Source of the DNA: a bacterium HR15
GTDB taxonomy: Bacteria; Armatimonadota; Fimbriimonadia; Fimbriimonadales; GBS-DC
Direction: 5' to 3'
DNA length: 50,465 bases
Assembly (NCBI GenBank): GCA_002898555.1
Contig: BEHR01000030.1
Coordinates: 1 to 50,465, forward strand
Under the pieces are notes generated by a model. The model was not told the origin of the DNA and ran no database searches. It worked only from the letters and a program-made list of their open reading frames with translations. Of this stretch, positions 39,237 through 47,799 are shown piece after piece. Every line of letters starts with the position of its first letter. Positions within the stretch are counted from its first letter, which is position 1. The position numbers were made by a program, and so were the translations under genes.

Positions 39237-40136
39237 ATGAGAACGGCTCTGAAAACGGTCGCCCTGCCCAATCTCTGGGTACCGGCGATGGAGAAAATCT
39301 ATGCCTATTGGCTTTTGAGCAAACCGCGCGTGACGCTGCTGGTATGGCTCAGTACAGCAGCAGGGCTGATGCTGGGCGCAACGGGGCGTTCACTGGAAGC
39401 GGGTCTAATGATTGCCACTCTGCTCGGTTCGTGGCTGGTGGTCGCCTCAGCGAATGCTTTTAATCAAGTGATTGAATGGCGCAGTGATGCCCAGATGGAG
39501 CGCACCGCATCGCGTCCCATTCCTTCAGGCAAGGTGTTGGTGTGGGAAGGCTGGCTGGTTGCGATTCTGTGGGGTATAGCCGGGATATTCACACTTGCGC
39601 TTTTTGTGAAGGGGCTGGTAGCGTGGCTGGGCGCGCTCTCCATCGGGCTATATGCCTTTGTCTACACCCCCCTCAAACGGCACACCTCGCTTTGCACACT
39701 CGTCGGCGCGATTCCGGGTGCCATCCCACCGATGGCAGGCTGGGTCGCTGCCACCGGGCATGTTGCCCCCCCTGCCCTGCTCCTTTTTGCCTTGCAGTTT
39801 GTGTGGCAGTTCCCTCACTTGTGGGCGATTGCCTGGTTCAATCGGGAAGATTACGGCACGGTGGGTATTCGACTGCTACCGTCGCAGAAGCCGAAGCGCG
39901 TGGCACAACTGATCCTGATTGCCACCTTTGCGTTGATCGGGGTCAGCCTGCTAATGTTGCCTTTTGTATCGGCTCCCCTGCCCTACCTGCTGGGCGCGTT
40001 GCTGCTGGGCGCCGGACATTGGCAACTCTCATCGAGGTTTTATCGTAAGCCGGATCGGCAAGGTGCGCGCGGCGTGCTGCTTGCCTCTGTGATTTATCTG
40101 CCGTTGTTGCTGCTCTTGCTGCTACTTACGCATTAG
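39237..40136 (+). CDS. ctaB: Protoheme IX farnesyltransferase (heme O synthase)
   Basis: This 299-residue membrane enzyme adds farnesyl to heme b to make heme O for terminal oxidases. The prenyl-diphosphate motif is NAFNQVIEWRSDAQMERTAS followed by RPIPSG. Its Glu in place of the first Asp of the usual DxxxD resembles the heme O synthases of Bacteroidetes type. The second conserved loop is visible as WQFPHLWAIAWFNREDYGTV. Around eight membrane helices are present. The start at 39237 lies 10 bp after a -10 box; Met-18 (MEKIYAYWLL) is an alternative. Cytochrome oxidase genes follow. Confidence 0.92.
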   Translation: MRTALKTVALPNLWVPAMEKIYAYWLLSKPRVTLLVWLSTAAGLMLGATGRSLEAGLMIATLLGSWLVVASANAFNQVIEWRSDAQMERTASRPIPSGKVLVWEGWLVAILWGIAGIFTLALFVKGLVAWLGALSIGLYAFVYTPLKRHTSLCTLVGAIPGAIPPMAGWVAATGHVAPPALLLFALQFVWQFPHLWAIAWFNREDYGTVGIRLLPSQKPKRVAQLILIATFALIGVSLLMLPFVSAPLPYLLGALLLGAGHWQLSSRFYRKPDRQGARGVLLASVIYLPLLLLLLLLTH

Positions 40137-40143
40137 TGGAACA

Positions 40144-40188
40144 GAATTTTCCTCTACGGGGGCCCTACTGGGACCGAGAAGAAAATTC
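40144..40188. repeat. AT-armed hairpin between ctaB and the oxidase subunit III gene
   Basis: GAATTTTC (40144-40151) and GAAAATTC (40181-40188) are perfect 8-bp arms around a GC-rich 29-bp centre. The right arm ends directly before the AGGAGGTG ribosome site of the next gene. The arms resemble those at 6208-6222, so it may be a member of the same repeat family. It could also affect message stability or translation. Confidence 0.5.
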
Positions 40189-40203
40189 AGGAGGTGATTG
40201 GTA

Positions 40204-40839
40204 ATGACGAAGGCGAAAGCGCGTGCGAGGTCATCCCTGCGCGGTCAGGGCGTTGGCGATGTGCGTCCGCCCTATCGCTTTGGTGGCGGCGACGGAAGCG
40301 AACCTGCTTATGATCCTGCCAACGCTGTACGCTGGGGTGTGCGTCTATTTCTTGTGGCGGTCACAATGATGTTCGGTGCGCTGGCGATGGTCTATCTGCT
40401 GCGGCTCCCCGCGCGAGCCGATTTCCCTTTCGAACTACCGCGCATCAGCTGGCTCAGCACGGCGGTCATCCTCATCAGCAGCTTCAGCATGCAATCCGCG
40501 CTGCATGCTGCGCGTCGGGGTCATTCGGCAGGCCTGCGTCATGGGCTTCTGCTCACCTTCGCGCTCGGTTGGCTGTTTCTGGGGCTACAGCTGATGAGCT
40601 GGTTTGCCCTGAAGCAGAGTGTGTCGGCAAGCATCTTCAGCGGGCTTTTCTATCTCTTCACAGGATTGCATGGGCTGCACCTGCTGGGCGGGCTGGTGTT
40701 TCTTGGCTATCTGCTCTATGGCGCGATGCGCCACGCCTATCGCCTTGACAACCTGCTGCTCCTTGAGATGGGCGCGCTCTATTGGCACTTTCTGGACGCG
40801 CTCTGGGTTGCGTTGTTTGCACTCATGCATGTGAGGTGA
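40204..40839 (+). CDS. Cytochrome c/quinol oxidase subunit III
   Basis: This 211-residue protein has a soluble N-terminal 45 residues and five membrane helices. Subunit III motifs are visible: LFYLFTGLHGLHLLGGLVF with the conserved His, and GALYWHFLDALWVALFALM at the end. It is a subunit of the heme-copper oxidase that reduces oxygen. The ATG at 40204 has AGGAGGTG 8 bp upstream. Subunits I and II are not in the window, so they must lie elsewhere. ctaB precedes and SCO1 follows, both needed for the same complex. Confidence 0.88.
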   Translation: MTKAKARARSSLRGQGVGDVRPPYRFGGGDGSEPAYDPANAVRWGVRLFLVAVTMMFGALAMVYLLRLPARADFPFELPRISWLSTAVILISSFSMQSALHAARRGHSAGLRHGLLLTFALGWLFLGLQLMSWFALKQSVSASIFSGLFYLFTGLHGLHLLGGLVFLGYLLYGAMRHAYRLDNLLLLEMGALYWHFLDALWVALFALMHVR

Positions 40840-40845
40840 CCACGA

Positions 40846-41475
40846 ATGCGAATGCATCGGCTGATGGGTTTGGCATGGCTGCTCCTTGCACTGGCGATGC
40901 TCACCTTCCTGCTCGCGCTCTGGCGTCGGCATGACGCGCTGGTCGCAAGCAGGGAAGCACTACCCGTGCTGGGCACGGTGAACACCGATTTCACCCTGAC
41001 TACCCAATGGGGCGAAACCCTCTCGCTTAAAGACCTGAAAGGCAAGGTGTGGGTCGCCTACTTCTTCTTCAGCAGCTGCCCCAGCATCTGCCCCCTCATG
41101 AATAAAAACATGACCGCTGTGCACGAGGCGATTCGCGCGATGCCCGATGTGGTGATCGTGGGCTTCACCGTAGACCCCGACACCGATAAGCCTGAAATCC
41201 TGCGCCGTTATGGCGAGAATTTCGGCGTGCAAAAGGGCAAATGGTACTACCTCACAGGCGATAAGCGTGTTATCTATCGGGTAGCTCGCCAAAGCTTCAA
41301 GCTGGCAGCCGAGCCAGCACCCAATGTGCAACCGGGCAGCACCCATGATTTCATCCACAGCGAAAAATTCGTGCTGGTCGACCGTCAGGGGCGCATCCGC
41401 GCCTACTACACCGGCACCGATAAAACCTCTGTGCAGCAACTGATCGAGGACATTCGGCGTGTGGCAAAGGAATAG
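40846..41475 (+). CDS. SCO1/SenC family copper chaperone
   Basis: This 209-residue protein has an N-terminal anchor (LMGLAWLLLALAMLTFLLAL) and a thioredoxin-fold domain outside the membrane. The copper ligands are present: SSCPSICPLM (CxxxC) at about residue 80 and the distal His in HDFIHSEKFVLV. SCO proteins deliver copper to the CuA site of cytochrome oxidase subunit II. The GAGGTG ribosome site lies in the end of the oxidase gene. Spacing is 6 bp to the upstream gene and 3 bp to the NUDIX gene. Confidence 0.92.
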   Translation: MRMHRLMGLAWLLLALAMLTFLLALWRRHDALVASREALPVLGTVNTDFTLTTQWGETLSLKDLKGKVWVAYFFFSSCPSICPLMNKNMTAVHEAIRAMPDVVIVGFTVDPDTDKPEILRRYGENFGVQKGKWYYLTGDKRVIYRVARQSFKLAAEPAPNVQPGSTHDFIHSEKFVLVDRQGRIRAYYTGTDKTSVQQLIEDIRRVAKE

Positions 41476-41478
41476 GTC

Positions 41479-42009
41479 ATGCAAGAGGAACTGATCGAAA
41501 GCCAGACTCTTTATCGGGGACGCGTGGTGACCCTGCGCATCGACACGGTGCGCTTACCGAATGGGCATATCACGCAGCGCGAAATTGTCGAGCATCGGGG
41601 CGCGGTCGCCATCGTACCCCTGCTGGATGAGAATACTGTGCTGCTCATTCGCCAGTATCGTCAAGCGGTGGGCGAGACACTGCTCGAAATCCCAGCAGGC
41701 ACGCTGGAGCCAGGCGAGCTACCCGATCAATGTGCCCAGCGCGAACTGCAAGAGGAGACAGGCTACCGCGCGGGCACTATGCGCCACCTGTTCAGCCAAT
41801 ATCTTGCGCCGGGCTACTCGCAAGAGGTGTTGCATGTGTATCTTGCAGAACAGCTTACCCCGGCTCGCCAGCAAACAGATGAGGACGAAACGGTGGAAAT
41901 CGTCCCTACGCCCCTCCAACAGATTGAACCGATGATTCTTACTGGGCAAATCAAAGACGCCAAGACCATCGCAGGACTCCTCATGACCCTGAGATTGCTG
42001 CAACGATGA
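41479..42009 (+). CDS. NUDIX hydrolase, ADP-ribose pyrophosphatase-like
   Basis: The NUDIX box of this 176-residue protein is clear: AGTLEPGELPDQCAQRELQE and then ETGY, matching GX5EX7REUXEEXGU. The upstream LIRQYRQAVGETLLEIPAG and the downstream proline-aromatic region (YLAPGYSQEVLHVYLAE) resemble ADP-ribose pyrophosphatases of the NudF type, which split ADP-ribose into AMP and ribose 5-phosphate. Substrate choice within NUDIX is inferred. It overlaps pheA by four bases (ATGA). Confidence 0.88.
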   Translation: MQEELIESQTLYRGRVVTLRIDTVRLPNGHITQREIVEHRGAVAIVPLLDENTVLLIRQYRQAVGETLLEIPAGTLEPGELPDQCAQRELQEETGYRAGTMRHLFSQYLAPGYSQEVLHVYLAEQLTPARQQTDEDETVEIVPTPLQQIEPMILTGQIKDAKTIAGLLMTLRLLQR

Positions 42010-43073
42010 GAAAATTGAGTGAGATACGCGCTCGGATCGATGAGATTGACGCGCAGCTGGTGGCGCTGCTGAATGAGCGCGCCCGCTGCGCCCAGCAGAT
42101 TGGGGAGCTGAAACACCATGCGCGCAAGCCCTACTTCACACCCGAACGTGAGCAGAGCATCTATCGCCGCCTGCAAAAGCTTAACCGTGGACCACTCACC
42201 CCGGAACAGCTGCAAGCTATCTTTCGCGAGATTATCTCCGTCGCGCGCGCGTTAGAAAAATCGCTCACCGTCGCTTTCTGGGGACCTGAGGGCACTTTCA
42301 GCCACCTTGCTGCCATCCGGTGCTTCGGGCGTTCCACCCAATTCCTGCCTGTGGAAAGCATTCCCGATGTGTTTGCGGAAGTGGAGAAATCCCACGCGGA
42401 CTATGGCGTTGTGCCTGTGGAGAACTCACTGGCAGGCGTTGTGCCCGAAACCTTGGATACCTTCCCCCATACCAATGTGCGTATCTGCGCAGAACTCTAT
42501 GTCCCCATCGTGCATCATCTCTTGTCGCGCTGCAAGCATCTGGAGGAGGTGCAGCGCGTCTACGCCGGTCCACAACCGCTGCAGCAGTGCCGACGCTGGC
42601 TGCGCATGCATCTGCCCACCGCTGAACTTGTCGAAATTTCACCCACCGTCAAGGCAGCCCAGCGTGCCAAAGAGGACGCGCAAGGCGCAGCCATCGGCAA
42701 CGCACTGACCGCGGAGCTGCTGGATCTGCCCATCTTGTGCGAGCATATCGAAGACAACCCACACAACCGCACGCGCTTCCTTGTCATTGGCTATAACGAA
42801 CCCGCTCCGACGGGCAAAGACAAAACTTCACTTCTGTTCACCCTACGCAACCGACCGGGTGAACTCTATCACGCGCTGGGCGCGTTCGAACGCAACGGGG
42901 TCAACATGACCATGATCGAGTCGCGCCCGAACCCACGCGGCACTTTTGAATACCTCTTCTTCGTGGACATTCAAGGTCATCATCATGACGAGGCGGTGCA
43001 ACGCGCCCTGCGCGACCTCAGCAACTATGCGCTGGAGGTGGTGCTATTAGGCTCTTACCCCGCAGCCGAGTAG
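42006..43073 (+). CDS. pheA: Bifunctional chorismate mutase/prephenate dehydratase
   Basis: This 355-residue enzyme makes phenylpyruvate from chorismate via prephenate. The chorismate mutase domain is residues 1-90 (LSEIRARIDEIDAQLVALLN, RKPYFTPEREQSIYRRL). The dehydratase runs from about 95 (VAFWGPEGTFSHLAAI, YGVVPVENSLAGVV) to NPHNRTRFLVIG, and an ACT domain ends the protein (GELYHALGAFERNGVNMTMI, then ESRPNPRG). The ESRP motif binds phenylalanine for feedback control. It is translationally coupled to the NUDIX gene. Confidence 0.95.
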   Translation: MRKLSEIRARIDEIDAQLVALLNERARCAQQIGELKHHARKPYFTPEREQSIYRRLQKLNRGPLTPEQLQAIFREIISVARALEKSLTVAFWGPEGTFSHLAAIRCFGRSTQFLPVESIPDVFAEVEKSHADYGVVPVENSLAGVVPETLDTFPHTNVRICAELYVPIVHHLLSRCKHLEEVQRVYAGPQPLQQCRRWLRMHLPTAELVEISPTVKAAQRAKEDAQGAAIGNALTAELLDLPILCEHIEDNPHNRTRFLVIGYNEPAPTGKDKTSLLFTLRNRPGELYHALGAFERNGVNMTMIESRPNPRGTFEYLFFVDIQGHHHDEAVQRALRDLSNYALEVVLLGSYPAAE

Positions 43074-43111
43074 GGGCGGGCCTCCGTATCCGCTCCTTTC
43101 AGGAGGCGTTG

Positions 43112-43996
43112 ATGAAGGCAACGACTCGCTATGGGCTGCTCCTCTTCTTTGTGGCGCTCAGTGGGTGCAATCAGGCACGGTATCCGCACCCGGAGCAGTT
43201 CCACTACCCGATCGGCGTCTATATTCAATCCACGCCCAGCGATTTCTGGAAAGCGCTGGAGAGCGGGCTGCGCCAACGGCTCCAGCTCCCTGGGGTAGAG
43301 CTACGGGTGCGATATTTTACAGCGGACGAACGCGAGCAAATCGCAAAAGAGATGAGCGAGGGCAAGTGGCGTGCGGTTGCTCTCTGCACGCTGCCCGATG
43401 AGTGGGCGAACCAGACCATCCAGCAGACAATGGGCAACGGTATCCCCCTGCTTTGCCTGGCGACCGATGCGCCCGATTCGGTGCGAGCAGGCTTTGTGGG
43501 CACCTACTACTATGACGCCGGGCGCAAAGCCGGTGCATGGTACGCCCGGCGTATCCCGCGAGGAGTCGTCGTGGTGATGGCTGGTCATCCCGTGCCGCGT
43601 GCCGCAAGCGAGTTCTGGGACGGATTCCGGCATGGACTGCTGTTCAATCGGCAAGTGCGGGCACGGCTCGTCTCGCTGAGCGATAGCCGTCGAGCAGGGG
43701 ATGCCTTCCGCCGCGTGCGGAGCGACCCTGCCGTGCAGGGCATCTTCCTGATGGGAGCAGAGATCGCCGCCCAGGTAATGCAACTGCTCGAAGACAAACC
43801 TCCACCAGCGCATTTGGGCATATTTAGCTGGCGTGCCGAATCGGAGCAATGGTATCTGCACGGGCGATGCGACCTGCTCATTCGTGAACAACCTGAACAA
43901 ATAGGCGCACGACTGGGCAACCTGCTGCGCGACCACAGCGCAGGGCGCGGCAAACCTCAGAATGTCTTCGTGCCCTACCTATGGCACGCACGGTGA
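43112..43996 (+). CDS. Periplasmic-binding-protein-like lipoprotein
   Basis: The 294-residue product has a lipoprotein signal ending in the lipobox LSGC near residue 20. The mature part looks like a type I periplasmic binding protein of the sugar class: IGVYIQSTPSDFWKALESGL near the start, AGFVGTYYYDAGRKAGAWYA in the middle and IPRGVVVVMAGHPVPRAASE. These bind small ligands, usually sugars, for ABC transport or sensing. No matching ATPase or permease of the sugar class is adjacent. AGGAGG precedes the ATG at 43112; a TTG directly before it is the alternative. The 3' end overlaps the extended frame of the next gene. Confidence 0.75.
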   Translation: MKATTRYGLLLFFVALSGCNQARYPHPEQFHYPIGVYIQSTPSDFWKALESGLRQRLQLPGVELRVRYFTADEREQIAKEMSEGKWRAVALCTLPDEWANQTIQQTMGNGIPLLCLATDAPDSVRAGFVGTYYYDAGRKAGAWYARRIPRGVVVVMAGHPVPRAASEFWDGFRHGLLFNRQVRARLVSLSDSRRAGDAFRRVRSDPAVQGIFLMGAEIAAQVMQLLEDKPPPAHLGIFSWRAESEQWYLHGRCDLLIREQPEQIGARLGNLLRDHSAGRGKPQNVFVPYLWHAR

Positions 43997-44193
43997 GCAA
44001 TCACCCGATGTTGCCGACGCACCCGATGCCCACGCAACTCCGCGTCGTGCGCCCGAACCTCTTCCCAAGTGCCTTCGATAACCATAGGGGGCTTCATCTC
44101 GCTCGATTTTTACCCCATATCCAGTTAGCAAACCCGTATCAGGCAGCAGGAATCCCGCCTGACATTCGGAATCTACATGATAAGGTGACGGGC

Positions 44194-45837
44194 ATGGCAG
44201 TCATCCGAACGGCGCTTCTGGACTGGCGCAAGTATTTCATAGGGATTTTCACCCAATTTCTGGGGAACCCCGTGATCGGGCGTGAGCTGCGTGTGCGCGT
44301 GCGCTTCGCGCGCGCCTACTGGCTGCAAGCGCTTTACCTGCTGTTTTTGATCCTGATCGTGAGCATCGCCTATGCGGGCACGCTCGGCAGCCAAATATCG
44401 ATGGACCCCTACCGCGCTCAGCAATATTTGCAGCAATTCTACTGGATTATCTTCGGCACGCTTACCTCGCTGATTGTGCTCATTGCCCCCGGCTTAACCG
44501 CGAGCGCGGTGACGCTGGAGCGAGAGCGTCGCACGCTTGATCTGCTCCTTGCCACACCGCTGAGTGCGCGCGAGCTGCTCACGGGCAAGTTAGTTGGCTC
44601 ATTCGCTTTTCTGGTGCTGCTGCTCGCGCTCACCCTCCCCGCGAGTGCGGTGTGCGTGCTGCTTGGGGGAGCAACCTTCGGCGAGGTGCTGGAAAGCTAT
44701 CTGATGCTGGCGATGAGTGGGTTGACCCTCAGCGCAGTGGCGCTGTTTACCTCCGCGTATTCGCGCAACTCGATGTGGGCGGTGTTTGGCGGCTATTTGC
44801 TCTGCTTTTTCTATCTTGCTGGCACCTTGCCCTTTACTTTGATAGGGTTCGCTATCGCAGGGAGCGGAGGTGCGCCCGGCTTGACCGGGCGCGAGCTGCT
44901 GGTGCCGCTTGCTGTCCTGAACCCTTTCAGCGCGCCCTCCATCGCGGGCTTCTATCTCAAAATCGGGAGTCTGGAGATCCCCGCTTGGGTAGTGAGCATC
45001 GTGGTGTGCTTGCTGTTTGTGCGCCTGGTGATGACAGGGGCGGCACGACGGGTTGGGCTGTACGATAAGGATGTGTTGCCCTCATTTCGTCGCCAGCTGC
45101 TGGTCGTGGCGGGCATCTATGCTTATCTTACCACGGCGGGACTGGCAACAGCGCTGAGTAGAGTTGGGGGTGGCACAGGACTGGATACTATCGCCCTGTT
45201 CACAACGATTATCTCCCTGCCGATGGCGTTAGCAGTGCTACTCATCACACCGATCGGCAAGCGCGACGAACACCCGATGGTCGACGACGGACTGTTTAAG
45301 CCGTGGCGCATGTTTCAGGCATCGGCCGCCGGCGCACTGCCCTACATCACGCTTCTGTGGCTGGTTATTGTGGGGGCAATGTTGCTGGGCAGCATCAGCC
45401 TGTGGAAACTGCTCACACTGCCCCAAAAACAGGCGTTCTTTGCCGTTGCGTTTTATCTTTACTGCGTCTGGGTGCTGCTGTGGGGTGTGGCACGGCTTGC
45501 CTCGCGCCTGATAGGGCATCTGGGACTGGGAGTAGCACGGTGGATGTCCATCACGCTCGCCGTCGCGATGGTTATCCTACCCCCCTTCGTCCAGACTCTA
45601 CTCTTGGGCGAGTTCTCCACTCGGTTCTACGAGCTCACGCCTATCCAGTGGCTCTGGTTCCCTATACCACTGCTGTGCTTTTTCGATGAGTTCTATCGAA
45701 GCTACGGGTTCACCACACCGCCATACTTAGAACCGCTGTCTATGCTCATCTATGCGGGCTTTGGCTGGCTGCTCGTGGGGCTATCATTGGGCTTAATCGC
45801 ACACCAGCGCCGCAAGACGCGCGTCGATGTGCCATAA
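44194..45837 (+). CDS. ABC-2-type transporter permease
   Basis: This 547-residue protein starts MAVIRTALLDWRKYFIGIFT and has about twelve membrane helices. The ABC-2 permease pattern is clear at residues 20-200: NPVIGRELRVRVR, and VTLERERRTLDLLLATPLSA followed by RELLTGKLVG. The family exports lipids, polysaccharides or drugs together with a separate ATPase, which is not encoded here. ATG 44194 has AAGGTG upstream. The open frame continues back to 43981, and a start there would overlap the lipoprotein gene, so it is less likely. Confidence 0.8.
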   Translation: MAVIRTALLDWRKYFIGIFTQFLGNPVIGRELRVRVRFARAYWLQALYLLFLILIVSIAYAGTLGSQISMDPYRAQQYLQQFYWIIFGTLTSLIVLIAPGLTASAVTLERERRTLDLLLATPLSARELLTGKLVGSFAFLVLLLALTLPASAVCVLLGGATFGEVLESYLMLAMSGLTLSAVALFTSAYSRNSMWAVFGGYLLCFFYLAGTLPFTLIGFAIAGSGGAPGLTGRELLVPLAVLNPFSAPSIAGFYLKIGSLEIPAWVVSIVVCLLFVRLVMTGAARRVGLYDKDVLPSFRRQLLVVAGIYAYLTTAGLATALSRVGGGTGLDTIALFTTIISLPMALAVLLITPIGKRDEHPMVDDGLFKPWRMFQASAAGALPYITLLWLVIVGAMLLGSISLWKLLTLPQKQAFFAVAFYLYCVWVLLWGVARLASRLIGHLGLGVARWMSITLAVAMVILPPFVQTLLLGEFSTRFYELTPIQWLWFPIPLLCFFDEFYRSYGFTTPPYLEPLSMLIYAGFGWLLVGLSLGLIAHQRRKTRVDVP

Positions 45838-45842
45838 TATAG
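45828..45842 (+). promoter_or_regulatory. 15-bp promoter-like motif, copy 1
   Basis: TGTGCCATAATATAG at 45828-45842 is identical to the sequence at 48552-48566. CATAAT (45833-45838) could be a -10 box with a TG two bases upstream. It overlaps the end of the permease gene and lies 67 bp before the ATG at 45910. An inverted CCTGTC/GACAGG pair follows. Confidence 0.45.
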
Positions 45843-45909
45843 GGCGCACCTGTCCGACTTGCCTGACCCGTCTGACAGGTTTAATCAGTACCAACCGAGG
45901 GAAATAACG

Positions 45910-47796
45910 ATGATCGAAACGATTGTTCAGGATTCGAAAGATCGAGTCGCAATGGATTACTTACTGGGGCAGATTCTGCAGGCGTTTATGGAGGCTCCCC
46001 CAGTGCCGCTGCGCGCGAATGAATTGGTGGCGCACCTGCATGAACTCCCGCTGAACACCGCGCTTCTACGGGCGGTACTGCTAAACGAGCCGACTCGTTT
46101 CCTGCAGGAGGAGCGTCGTTGGCTGCCGCTTTATCGCAAAGTCTCGCCACGCTTGTCCTTGACTGCCTTCGTGGAGCGCTTAGTGCGCGCGGTGGGCTTG
46201 CCTCTGTCGCTGGAAAAGGTTGCGCGCGAATGCGGCGTGCACTACAAGCGCAGCTATGAATATTACGAAACTATCCTGCCGCGCGTGTGCCAGAACTCGG
46301 AAACGCTGTTTTGCACACCGAGCCGCATCGTGGGGCTGCGCGAATGGCTCTTCCTCCCCGACTGGATCGAACCCATTCCCTATGAATGGGAGCGAGCAGA
46401 GGAGCGTGAACGGGCAGCGCATGACGCCCTCTTCTACAACAACCTCACCTGGTCCGAAGTGGAAACCTATCTGAAGCGAGCACGCAAGCTCGACTGGCAC
46501 CAACCTGACACCCCTGTGCAGTTCCTGGAACAGATCAAGGCACCGCTCTCCAACCGTATTCTGGGCTTCCTCAGCTGGTACCTCACCTTATCACCCGACC
46601 CACGCTGGGTCTATCCTTATGACCCAGTGGACATCTTCGACCGCGTGCATCAGTTGGGTAAATTCGTCTGGGGACCTGACGAACAATGGTATCCCGCCTC
46701 CGTCCGCACGGAGTGGCTGGAGCGCGCGCTCCAACTGGCTACCGAACTGCATCACCAGCTGCCTGAGGAGGAGATGCAACCGCTGGAGTTGCGCCCCGAC
46801 GAAGTGGAACACATCGTCCACTATATTTTGCAACAGCCCGGCATCGTGCATGCTGCCCAGTTGCTCGAAGAGATGTTCGAGGTCTCGCCCACCAGCCGCA
46901 CCTTCAAAGAGGACCTCGATACGCTCATTTCTGCGCTGATAAGCGACCGACGCATCGAATGGTTCGGTTATGACCGTTTCGGGCGCACCGATCATATACC
47001 CCCGTATGTGAGACAAGTGCCCCCTGTGTTTGACTTTCCACCGCTGCCCGATATCCGCAACGAACAAGGCGAACCATACGATATCGTGCTGGTTGAGGAG
47101 GCGTTTCCGCGCTCGCTGCGTCAAGAATTTCGCGACCCGCGCGCACAGGATGTGAACGACGAAGAGCAAGCCGTTGTGCCTGAGTTCATCCCCAATAAAG
47201 TGCGTATTGTGCTGCGCCCGCCCCACAAAGACCTCGGCACCATCCCCCTGTGCCAGATCCCACCGGGCTTTTTCGAAGATGCGCCGGACATCCAACAATT
47301 CACCTTCATCGACGAGCAGGAGCGAGCCCATGAAGTATGGCTCAATACGCAAGCGCGCCTCATCTTCGGCTTATTCGAGCGATTCGCGGAACTGGATGTG
47401 ATTTCGGGCGCGATTTTTGAACTGCATAAAACTGACCGCCCCGATGTGTTCCGCTTCATCTACACCGACATGGTGGACCCGCTGCTCGCTATTTCACACA
47501 CCCGCTACCAGCGATTGCTTGATCTGCAAGCGAAAGCGGACCAGATGTCCACCTACCACATCCTGATCGAGGTGATGCGCCTGCACCCGACAGGAGCCGA
47601 CTTTTTAACCCTGCACAACGAAGTGAATGTGGTGCGCCGTACCAAGCGCGAGCTGACCGCCTCCCTGCTTAGTGCCTATCCATGCTTCGAGCTGCACAAA
47701 GGCTCTACCGTATGGCACTTGGTGGAAGAAGAGATTAATAAGCCTATCCGTAAAAAAGCGCGTTCCTACATCATGCCCCAGGAGGTGGAATCTTAG
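45910..47796 (+). CDS. Large cytosolic protein with probable winged-helix repeats, unknown function
   Basis: This 628-residue protein is not recognised as a named family. It has no signal or membrane segment. Three stretches have the length and pattern of winged helix-turn-helix domains: residues about 30-80 (VPLRANELVAHLHELPLNTA), about 305-365 (VHAAQLLEEMFEVSPTSRTF) and the C-terminal 60 (HPTGADFLTLHNEVNVVRRT). A beta-rich section lies between (NKVRIVLRPPHKDLGTIPLC). The ATG at 45910 follows GAGGG by 9 bp; earlier in-frame codons back to 45859 lack a site. The zinc-ribbon gene follows after 3 bp, so the two act together. A nucleic-acid-associated role is inferred from the winged-helix pattern only. 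Confidence 0.6.
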   Translation: MIETIVQDSKDRVAMDYLLGQILQAFMEAPPVPLRANELVAHLHELPLNTALLRAVLLNEPTRFLQEERRWLPLYRKVSPRLSLTAFVERLVRAVGLPLSLEKVARECGVHYKRSYEYYETILPRVCQNSETLFCTPSRIVGLREWLFLPDWIEPIPYEWERAEERERAAHDALFYNNLTWSEVETYLKRARKLDWHQPDTPVQFLEQIKAPLSNRILGFLSWYLTLSPDPRWVYPYDPVDIFDRVHQLGKFVWGPDEQWYPASVRTEWLERALQLATELHHQLPEEEMQPLELRPDEVEHIVHYILQQPGIVHAAQLLEEMFEVSPTSRTFKEDLDTLISALISDRRIEWFGYDRFGRTDHIPPYVRQVPPVFDFPPLPDIRNEQGEPYDIVLVEEAFPRSLRQEFRDPRAQDVNDEEQAVVPEFIPNKVRIVLRPPHKDLGTIPLCQIPPGFFEDAPDIQQFTFIDEQERAHEVWLNTQARLIFGLFERFAELDVISGAIFELHKTDRPDVFRFIYTDMVDPLLAISHTRYQRLLDLQAKADQMSTYHILIEVMRLHPTGADFLTLHNEVNVVRRTKRELTASLLSAYPCFELHKGSTVWHLVEEEINKPIRKKARSYIMPQEVES

Positions 47797-47799
47797 GCG

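Noticed and set aside
45859-45909. Upstream start for the winged-helix-like gene
   Set aside because: The extra 17 residues lack a ribosome site and lie in a stretch with an inverted repeat and promoter motif. GAGGG directly before 45910 fits better.
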